Positions 1 to 5,117 of a DNA stretch of 6,395 nt are shown here, one piece after another. How positions within the stretch are numbered: the first letter of the stretch is position 1; the number at the start of each line of letters is the position of its first letter. The notes under the pieces are model-generated. The model did not search any database. It had not been told where the DNA came from and saw only the letters and a list, made by a program, of their open reading frames with translations. The DNA is from Chitinophagales bacterium (GTDB taxonomy: Bacteria > Bacteroidota > Bacteroidia > Chitinophagales > Chitinophagaceae): contig JAAFHG010000228.1 of NCBI GenBank assembly GCA_013297585.1, forward strand, positions 1 to 6,395, written 5' to 3'. A program made the position numbers and the translations under genes.

Positions 1-483
1 GCACCTACAATTGTAGGCTTATCTTTTGGTGGTATGCTAGCAACAGAAATAGCGAAAGCTGATAGCAGCGCTAGGGTGATTATTATTTCGAGTAATAAAA
101 CCACTAGAGAATTTCCTTTTTGGCTTAAAATAGGCATTTACTTTCCTATTTACAGATGGATGCCTGACAACGTATTTACAACTACCAAGCTTGGTATCTA
201 TTGGTTTATGGGTGCTAAAACAGCTGAAGAGAAAGCTGCTGTAAAAGCAATTGTAAGCGATGCAAAAGTGGACTTTTACAAATGGGCTATTTATGCCATT
301 TTAAACTGGAAAAACAAAGTAATTCCAAAGAATGTCTATCATATTCATGGTACAAGCGATAAAGTGTTGCCTTTTTGGTTAACAAGAAAAGTAGATATGC
401 AACTAACGAAAGGCGAACACTTGATGATAATGAATAAAGCGGTGGAAATAAGTGCGCTTCTTTCAAAAAAAATTTTAGAATAG
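1..483 (+). CDS. Alpha/beta-hydrolase family protein, 3' part only
   Basis: The reading frame is open from the first base, so the true start lies upstream of the window. 160 residues are visible, ending in TAG. The segment GLSFGGM at visible residues 6-12 is a nucleophile elbow (G-x-S-x-G) with Ser8 as the likely nucleophile. HIHGTSDKVLPF places a candidate acid, Asp120, after a beta strand, and KGEHLMIM gives the catalytic His140, so the last two triad members follow in the order expected of this fold. The variable region between them (about residues 35-100) is the helical cap. It is probably a cytoplasmic serine hydrolase or esterase, but the substrate cannot be read from the sequence and the N-terminal strands are missing. 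A Met codon at 34 follows the nucleophile motif and cannot be the start. An independent promoter and a tRNA gene follow. Fold assignment is firm and specificity unknown. Confidence 0.85.
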   Translation, partial: APTIVGLSFGGMLATEIAKADSSARVIIISSNKTTREFPFWLKIGIYFPIYRWMPDNVFTTTKLGIYWFMGAKTAEEKAAVKAIVSDAKVDFYKWAIYAILNWKNKVIPKNVYHIHGTSDKVLPFWLTRKVDMQLTKGEHLMIMNKAVEISALLSKKILE

Positions 484-493
484 CGCATTTTTT

Positions 494-525
494 TTTGGAA
501 CATGATAATGACACCCTTATTTTTG
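494..525 (+). promoter_or_regulatory. Bacteroidota-type promoter for tRNA-Gln
   Basis: TTTG at 494-497 (the -33 element) is followed by a 20-base spacer and TATTTTTG at 518-525, an exact match to the Bacteroidota -7 consensus TAnnTTTG. Transcription would start around 531-533, leaving a leader of about 24 bases before the mature tRNA at 556. The -33 element lies in the T-run just after the hydrolase stop codon, so the tRNA does not depend on read-through from that gene. Element match and spacing are seen in the sequence; the start site is inferred. Confidence 0.72.
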
Positions 526-555
526 CAACCCGATTAGAAATAATCACATACGGAT

Positions 556-629
556 TGGGTTATTGTGTAATGGTAGCACTACAGTTTTTGGTTCTGTCTG
601 TCTAGGTTCGAATCCTGGTAACCCAACCA
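556..629 (+). tRNA. tRNA-Gln (anticodon TTG)
   Basis: A full cloverleaf can be folded by hand. The acceptor stem TGGGTTA (556-562) pairs perfectly with TAACCCA (619-625). The D stem is GTGT/GCAC with loop AATGGTA. The anticodon stem ACAGT/TCTGT has four pairs plus a U31-U39 opposition, and its loop TTTTGGT carries anticodon TTG at 588-590, reading CAA and probably CAG. The T stem CTAGG/CCTGG encloses TTCGAAT. The discriminator base is A626 and the CCA end (627-629) is encoded in the gene. The weak U-A first acceptor pair and U-rich anticodon loop match bacterial tRNA-Gln. It has its own promoter and terminator and so is a monocistronic unit. Confidence 0.96.
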
Positions 630-656
630 AAAGGTCATCGAAAGGTGGCCTTTTTT
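629..656 (+). terminator. Rho-independent terminator of the tRNA-Gln gene
   Basis: AAAAGGTCA (629-637) pairs with TGGCCTTTT (646-654) around an eight-base loop, with one G-U wobble, and runs into further T residues. The stem begins on the last base of the encoded CCA, so the precursor has almost no single-stranded trailer. Confidence 0.85.
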
Positions 657-980
657 GTTTTTATTTATTGCTAGTAAAAGATGACACTAATTATAATTTG
701 TAGAAATAGGTAGCAATCTAATCTGATAAAAAAAGAAAATGCAGTTTCGCTACAGATAGCTTTTCACCTTTACTAAGATTAAATAGTTTTACTTTTATAT
801 AAATATTACATATACCATTAGTCGAAATCAAATAACTGCAACCAAAACTTAATGCCTAAAGTATAAAATAGCATTACATTTAAAATATTTTATATATATA
901 AAGAACTGCAATTAGTTGTAGGATATAAGTGAAAGTCATACGCTACCGAACCTAATCAGCCGCAACAAATTTGTTAAACA
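657..980. other. Gene-free AT-rich spacer between convergent terminators
   Basis: I see no open frame with coding character on either strand; the longest Met-initiated frames noticed on the + strand are about ten codons. There is no RNA gene fold and no good TAnnTTTG promoter. It contains two perfect 12-base palindromes, TAAAATATTTTA (881-892) and AACAAATTTGTT (964-975), and a run of alternating TA at 890-900. The tRNA terminator on the left and the peptidase terminator on the right both end transcription into it, so it is probably little transcribed. Confidence 0.6.
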
Positions 981-1011
981 AAAAGTCTCAGCTATTACAA
1001 CTGAGACTTTT
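981..1011 (-). terminator. Terminator of the M1 peptidase gene
   Basis: AAAAGTCTCAG (981-991) and CTGAGACTTTT (1001-1011) form a perfect 11-base-pair stem with a nine-base loop, 28 bases beyond the peptidase stop codon. Both arms end in A/T runs, so the hairpin could also act on + strand transcripts. On the - strand the T-run is mostly within the stem, followed by TGTTTAAC. Confidence 0.8.
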
Positions 1012-1039
1012 ATATATTATAATTTAAATTTGCAATAAT

Positions 1040-2983
1040 CTACTCTGGCACTACCAATTTGTTGTTGGTTTTATTAATATCTGCCAAGCGCTGCGTTGGA
1101 TCTATTTCTATACTTTTTAAGTCTTTAATACTTCTGCTAGTGGTAAAACTATAGTCAGGATGTGTCCATTTCCATTCTGCATGTAGGGTTCTTGGTAATG
1201 CATTTTCTGGCGTTTTTTCGCCAAACATTAAACTGCTTGGTATATAATGCAACTCTTGGCTACCATCTTTAAAGGTTAGCACTACATCTATTGGCATAGG
1301 CATTTTACCTACACGCTTTAAAATGATAGAGGTTTTACCATCTACCAAATCAATATTACCTACAGCGTAGTCAATGGTTTTAATACTATTAATCCAGTAT
1401 TCTTTGTACCACTGCAATTGTATACCGCTCACTTTTTCAGCCACACGAATAAAATCATTGGCATTTGGGTGTTTAAATTTCCACTCGTTGTAATAAGCCA
1501 ATAAAATTTTGTCTCTAACACTATCACCAACTATGTAACCAAGCTGTGCTAAAAAGGTAGCGCCTTTACTATAAGCATCAGTACTATACGCATAATTAGT
1601 ATTATAATGGTCGGCGTGGGTACTCATAGGTTCTTCGTAAGGGCTTTTGGCTAGGCCAAAATAACCTTGGTAACTTGGTGCTTGTATTAGTGGCAACTGT
1701 GTTTTACTACGCTCTACAATGCGAGCCACACCAGCTTTTGCGCCAGCACTTAAATAAGGTGATTGCGCTGCCCAAGTTGCGTAATAATAATCAGAAACTT
1801 CGCTTTCAGCAAAACTTGTAAAGCCTTCATCCATCCACGAAAACAAACTTTCGTTGGTGCCTAAAATTTGTTGATACCAACTGTGCATCCACTCATGAAA
1901 AACGGTACCAAGGCTTGGCCCTTTTAGTAAAGTAGCCATTGCGTATTCCATACCACCATCACCGCCTTGTATAAATGAGTATTGAGGGTAAGGATATTTA
2001 CCAAATTTCTTCTCTATAAATGGCAATACTTTTTCTGCCGCCCACAACACATTGTTCCAAGCACTATCAGCCACTAAATCTTTGGCTTTATAAAATACGT
2101 GTAAGGTTAAGTCTGATCTTACTTTTTTGCTTAAATGCTTAAACTGAGGATCGGCAGCCCACACAAAATCGTGAATATTTTCACCTTTAAAATTCCAAGT
2201 TAATGTACTACCAGTTGGTGCTGGTACTTTTACACCTGCTGCTTCAAAGCCATAACCAATGGCACTGGCATTTTGCAATACACCAGTAGCAGCTATCATG
2301 TAAGTTTTATCTATGTTAATGGTTACATCATAATCACCCCATACACCATAAAACTCACGAGCAATATATGGATTAGCGTTCCAGCCTTGGTAGTCGTACT
2401 CAACCATTTTAGGATACCATTGGCTCATGCTGTAACGCACACCTTCTGCATTATCACGACCACTTCTGCGCACTTGCAATGGTACTTGCGCTTCAAAAGT
2501 TACGTCTATTAATGTCTTAGATTTTGGCAAAATAGCTTTGCTCAACTTTACTTCTAGTATCGTTTCATGCGCTACTAGCTCTTGCGCTACACCATTTATT
2601 TTAAGGCTTTTTACACGTTGATAGCCTATTTCTGCATCGGTTAATTTGCTAATTCTATCTTTTACACGAGCATCCCAATCGTACACATCTTCACCCGACC
2701 TACTTTTACCCATTAAGTTTTTACCCAATTCACGGCTACGTACATCCATGCTGCTATTTGGTTGAAAAGCATTCCAATACAAATGCAAAAAAATACGATT
2801 CAACGTATCCGGCGAGTTGTTGGTGTATTCAAGTTTTTCAGTACCAGCAAATCTGTTGGTTACCACATCCATTTTTACATCTATATTGTACTTAATTCGT
2901 TGTTGCCAGCGATCGCTTTGGGCAAAAGTGAAAGATGAAAACTGAATGGTGAGAAACGAAAGGAATAGTAGCTTTTTTGTCAT
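1040..2983 (-). CDS. Secreted M1-family zinc metallopeptidase (aminopeptidase-like)
   Basis: A 647-residue protein starting MTKKLLFLSFLTIQ, with a signal peptide ending near TFA-Q at residue 21-22, so it acts in the periplasm or at the outer membrane. Numbered from this start, the zinc site is HEWMH at 363-367 followed after 18 residues by Glu386 (HExxH-x18-E), with Glu364 as general base. AYSTDAYSKGA supplies the catalytic Tyr471, matching the AYSS..YEKG arrangement of leukotriene A4 hydrolase. The exopeptidase loop, GxMEN in most members, reads GGMEY at 343-347. An N-terminal beta domain (about 25-270) contains SQWYPK, typical of Bacteroidota members. An in-frame ATG at 3076 would add 31 residues, but it buries the signal peptide and runs through repeat DNA, so I reject it. 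No Shine-Dalgarno is visible. The gene is alone, with its own terminator. It probably trims extracellular peptides; the substrate is unknown. Confidence 0.9.
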   Translation of the reverse strand: MTKKLLFLSFLTIQFSSFTFAQSDRWQQRIKYNIDVKMDVVTNRFAGTEKLEYTNNSPDTLNRIFLHLYWNAFQPNSSMDVRSRELGKNLMGKSRSGEDVYDWDARVKDRISKLTDAEIGYQRVKSLKINGVAQELVAHETILEVKLSKAILPKSKTLIDVTFEAQVPLQVRRSGRDNAEGVRYSMSQWYPKMVEYDYQGWNANPYIAREFYGVWGDYDVTINIDKTYMIAATGVLQNASAIGYGFEAAGVKVPAPTGSTLTWNFKGENIHDFVWAADPQFKHLSKKVRSDLTLHVFYKAKDLVADSAWNNVLWAAEKVLPFIEKKFGKYPYPQYSFIQGGDGGMEYAMATLLKGPSLGTVFHEWMHSWYQQILGTNESLFSWMDEGFTSFAESEVSDYYYATWAAQSPYLSAGAKAGVARIVERSKTQLPLIQAPSYQGYFGLAKSPYEEPMSTHADHYNTNYAYSTDAYSKGATFLAQLGYIVGDSVRDKILLAYYNEWKFKHPNANDFIRVAEKVSGIQLQWYKEYWINSIKTIDYAVGNIDLVDGKTSIILKRVGKMPMPIDVVLTFKDGSQELHYIPSSLMFGEKTPENALPRTLHAEWKWTHPDYSFTTSRSIKDLKSIEIDPTQRLADINKTNNKLVVPE

Positions 2984-3022
2984 TGTACAATAGATTTTTA
3001 TGTTATCAGCTTGGGGTTTATG

Positions 3023-3042
3023 TAACCACAGAGTAAAAGAGT
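3023..3042 (+). repeat. Inverted copy of the CACAGAG repeat
   Basis: TAACCACAGAGT (3023-3034) is the exact reverse complement of ACTCTGTGGTTA at 3253-3264. Counted differently, CACAGAGTAAAAGAGT (3027-3042) matches the reverse complement of 3223-3239 except for one missing T. It lies 40-60 bases before the chosen peptidase start, probably in its leader. Confidence 0.7.
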
Positions 3043-3089
3043 TTATCATAGAATGTCTTGAGCTTTTGTGTAACATCTAAATATTTTCA

Positions 3090-3170
3090 TCCCACAGATA
3101 CCGCCGATAAACGCAGATTATAATAAAAAACTTTAGTTTCTATCTGCGCAAATCAGTGCGATTTGCGGGA
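3090..3170. repeat. Long imperfect inverted repeat (REP-like hairpin)
   Basis: Two 29-base arms, 3090-3118 and 3142-3170, are reverse complements at 20 of 29 positions by hand alignment, separated by a 23-base AT-rich loop. The inner seven bases, CGCAGAT/ATCTGCG, pair perfectly and the outer end pairs TCCC with GGGA. The arms are notably more GC-rich than the surrounding spacer. There is no T-run and it lies upstream of the peptidase gene, so it is not a terminator for that gene. Confidence 0.6.
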
Positions 3171-3200
3171 CAGCTTTTATTTAAATAATATCAACCAAAT

Positions 3201-3264
3201 ACTCTGTGCCAAACCATTATCTACTCTTTTAACTCTGTGAAATACTCATTTAACTCTGTGGTTA
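3201..3264. repeat. Degenerate 21-base tandem repeat, unit ending ACTCTGTG
   Basis: Two adjacent 21-base units, 3219-3239 and 3240-3260, both follow the pattern TACTC-TTTAACTCTGTG and differ at a few 5' positions. A third, shortened copy of the core ACTCTGTG is at 3201-3208. The last unit runs on into GTTA (to 3264), giving the 12-base sequence found inverted at 3023-3034. Confidence 0.65.
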
Positions 3265-3323
3265 AAAAATAAATATCGCCGAAAATACCACATTTACCAA
3301 TCAAATATGATTAACGGTTAGCT

Positions 3324-3358
3324 AATAAAAAAGCTACCCACAATAATGTGCGTAGCTT
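3324..3358 (-). terminator. Terminator of the PepSY-like gene
   Basis: On the - strand, AAGCTACGCAC (3358-3348) pairs with GTGGGTAGCTT (3341-3331), ten pairs with one C-C mismatch and a six-base loop, followed by a T-run (complement of A 3327-3332). It starts 22 bases beyond the stop codon. T residues on the other side (3363-3368) could let it work in both directions. Confidence 0.8.
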
Positions 3359-3379
3359 GTATTTTTTATTAACGATTTA

Positions 3380-3823
3380 TTACAGCGTTACTGTGTCTTT
3401 TACCAATTTGCCGCTTTTGTTAAAGTATAAATAGCGCTTAGTAATATCGTTCTTCTTTACCATGATTCTGTAATAAAAAGGTTTATCAGTTTCTTGAAAA
3501 GTAATTACTGCTTTTACTTCCCAATCAGCGAATTTACTCTTATTAAAACCGTCCTTTACACTAGTTGACAATTGCACAAAATCTAGTTCGCCAGTGGTTT
3601 CAATCATCGTACCTTCTTTGGTAAACTTAGCAGTATGATTGATATTTTTTAACTTAAAGCTTGCTTCAAAGTTGGTAATTCTGTCTTTCCATTCTACTTG
3701 CGATGCGGCAGCAAATTGCACTTTAAAAGCATCGGTAACAGTGGCAGGTACCTTACGTATTTGTGCATTTGTAGTAATTACCAAAGCCATTGCAATAATT
3801 ACTAACGATACTATTTTTTTCAT
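3380..3823 (-). CDS. Secreted PepSY-like (BLIP-fold) protein
   Basis: A 147-residue protein with a clear signal peptide, MKKIVSLVIIAMALVITTNA, cleaved before Gln21, so it is periplasmic or surface-exposed. The mature part looks like a duplication of a roughly 55-residue unit. Residues 25-80 (VPATVTDAF...VEWK...ASFKL....AKFTKEGTMIET) and 85-142 (LSTSVKDGF...DWEVKAVITF...YRIMVKKN...YLYFNKSGKLV) share the order of a helix, a W-centred strand, two more strands and a G-containing turn. This is the pattern of the Bacteroidota PepSY-like family named after beta-lactamase inhibitor protein. The family's function is poorly known, and inhibitor activity should not be assumed. It is 82 bases downstream of the safE-like gene on the same strand, with no obvious terminator between, so read-through is possible. 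It has its own terminator downstream. Confidence 0.75.
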   Translation of the reverse strand: MKKIVSLVIIAMALVITTNAQIRKVPATVTDAFKVQFAAASQVEWKDRITNFEASFKLKNINHTAKFTKEGTMIETTGELDFVQLSTSVKDGFNKSKFADWEVKAVITFQETDKPFYYRIMVKKNDITKRYLYFNKSGKLVKDTVTL

Positions 3824-3865
3824 GATATTATGTTTACACCAATAGTTCTATAACTGTGCCAAAGG

Positions 3866-3895
3866 CAAATAGCTTACAATTATTAACTGAAGCAA
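3866..3895 (-). promoter_or_regulatory. Possible promoter of the PepSY-like gene
   Basis: On the - strand, TTG (3895-3893) is followed by 19 bases and GCTATTTG (3873-3866). This keeps the TTTG of the -7 element but not its leading TA. It would leave a leader of about 35 bases before the ATG at 3823. The match is partial. An overlapping alternative, TGCCTTTG (3867-3860), fits the -7 element better but has no -33 partner. Confidence 0.25.
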
Positions 3896-3905
3896 CACAT
3901 ATTCA

Positions 3906-4607
3906 TCAATGGCAACTAATAGCCCCACTAGCCGCATGATTCATTATTGGGCTTACAAATGGTATACCTAAGTTCATACCACGTAGTATTAGTAAGCAAG
4001 CCATTAAGCCTACACAGTAAGGCAAGGCTTTACGTAGTTGTTGCTTTACCGTTACAGGTATGGCACGGCCTACTATCATTAAGCTAAACATGAGTGGCAA
4101 AGTACCAAGCCCAAAGGCAAACATTAGCCAAGCAGCATTAGCTACTGTGCCTGTTGCAGCAGCAGCCGCCACACCCATATACACTAAGCCACAAGGCAGC
4201 AAACCATTAACAATGCCAATTAAATAAAAGTGTGCGGTGCTTTTTTGCCCATGTAAATATTTAGCTAGCCAAGCCTGTACACGCAAGTGAAAGCCTTTAA
4301 AAACAGTGGCTTCTAGGTTAATAAACCTACCAGCAAGCAACACCACTAAAATTAAACATCCAAGTACTATAGACAACACTTGCTGATAACCTGTTAAAAA
4401 AAAACGGTTGCTGACTGCGCCTACCAATGCGCCAAGTGTTGCATAAGTGGTGGCTCTACCAAGATTGTACAACAGTATTAGCAATAACCGCTTAGCTTTT
4501 AGGTGGTGCATAATAGGCAAAGACAATGCAATAGGCCCACACATGCCTACGCAGTGAAAGCTACCCAAGAAGCCAATACTTAAACCTATGAATGCAATTG
4601 CTAGCAT
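3906..4607 (-). CDS. TauE/SafE-type membrane protein of the cbb3 oxidase assembly cluster
   Basis: A 233-residue, mostly hydrophobic protein with about six predicted membrane helices (near 2-27, 40-62, 76-95, 124-150, 156-180, 193-212). Family hallmarks are HCVGMCGP at 18-25, with Cys19 and Cys23 in the first helix, GRATTY at 50-55 in helix 2, and NGLLPCGLVY at 134-143 with Cys139 in helix 4. These are characteristic of the small TauE/SafE proteins, related to the DsbD/CcdA membrane domain, found beside ccoG and fixH. A role in handling metal or thiols during copper-oxidase assembly is inference from motifs and context. The sulfite-exporter label is a family name only. The ATG follows the fixH stop after one base (TAA-T-ATG), indicating translational coupling. 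The tail ends in Cys-His. A run of nine T in the coding strand (4404-4396) encodes part of RFFL. Confidence 0.85.
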   Translation of the reverse strand: MLAIAFIGLSIGFLGSFHCVGMCGPIALSLPIMHHLKAKRLLLILLYNLGRATTYATLGALVGAVSNRFFLTGYQQVLSIVLGCLILVVLLAGRFINLEATVFKGFHLRVQAWLAKYLHGQKSTAHFYLIGIVNGLLPCGLVYMGVAAAAATGTVANAAWLMFAFGLGTLPLMFSLMIVGRAIPVTVKQQLRKALPYCVGLMACLLILRGMNLGIPFVSPIMNHAASGAISCH

Positions 4608-4608
4608 A

Positions 4609-5049
4609 TTACTTGGTAATAATTAATGGTTGAGAATGAAAATAAGTGGTGCCGTTAGTTGTCCAATCTAAACGAAGCTGATAAGTACCATTTACAAACA
4701 AGGCCTTAGGCAATAGTTGCCTACCATGGTCATCTAAACTAATCTTGAGTTTTACATCTCTTTTTTGTTCGGCTGTGCGTATACATTCAATAGTGCCTAC
4801 TGTATTACTAGCTACTGTGGCTGCTGGCAATTGTAGCACTACAATATTAACACTATCAGTAATACTTAGTTTTTCTGCTACCGCAAATAGATTTTTTGAG
4901 GCATCAATTTTATCTTGAAACTTCAATTCTTTTTCGTAGTAATTCTCGTCCATCATTTCGTTGCTTTGCTTCATGGCTACGCCTACCATACACAACATAC
5001 CTACCACAAAAGTTGAAAAGCCGATTAGTATTTTGTATCCCCAGTTCAT
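4609..5049 (-). CDS. fixH: FixH/CcoH family cbb3 oxidase assembly protein
   Basis: A 146-residue protein with one N-terminal membrane anchor (about 5-25, YKILIGFSTFVVGMLCMVGVA), followed by the signature ENYYEKELKFQDKID at 36-50. That pattern is typical of FixH at the membrane exit. The rest is a beta-rich periplasmic domain whose strands end in YQLRLDWTTNGTTYFHSQPLII. FixH/CcoH is known to associate with the cbb3 oxidase during assembly and to be needed for its stability. It lies between ccoG (68-base gap upstream) and the safE-like gene (one base downstream), the usual order. The start codon gives an intact short cytoplasmic tail (MNWGYK) before the anchor. No Shine-Dalgarno is visible; the upstream sequence is AT-rich with repeated ATCATT words. 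Confidence 0.88.
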   Translation of the reverse strand: MNWGYKILIGFSTFVVGMLCMVGVAMKQSNEMMDENYYEKELKFQDKIDASKNLFAVAEKLSITDSVNIVVLQLPAATVASNTVGTIECIRTAEQKRDVKLKISLDDHGRQLLPKALFVNGTYQLRLDWTTNGTTYFHSQPLIITK

Positions 5050-5117
5050 AATTATTTGTGGTTTAAATGATGATAATGAGATTGTGATTTGAATGATTTT
5101 AATGATGCTTTATTTGC

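Noticed and set aside
465..496. A-run (465-472) and T-run (488-496) around the hydrolase stop as a terminator
   Set aside because: The pairing would be A-T only with no GC stem. The T-run may aid release but I cannot call it a terminator.
287..547. 86-codon open frame on the - strand
   Set aside because: It lies antisense to the hydrolase gene and crosses the tRNA promoter; its translation has no family features.
749..764. Small hairpin GCTA/TAGC followed by TTTT
   Set aside because: Only four base pairs, expected by chance in AT-rich DNA, and no transcript is evident that it would end.
2273..2512. 79-codon open frame on the + strand
   Set aside because: It is antisense within the M1 peptidase gene and shows no recognisable features.
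2984..3076. 31-residue N-terminal extension of the M1 peptidase from an ATG at 3076
   Set aside because: It would place a hydrophilic stretch before an obvious signal peptide and is encoded by repeat DNA; the start at 2983 gives a normal exported protein.
3201..3260. CRISPR-like repeats
   Set aside because: The 21-base units are directly adjacent, with no spacers, and differ from one another; no cas genes are present.
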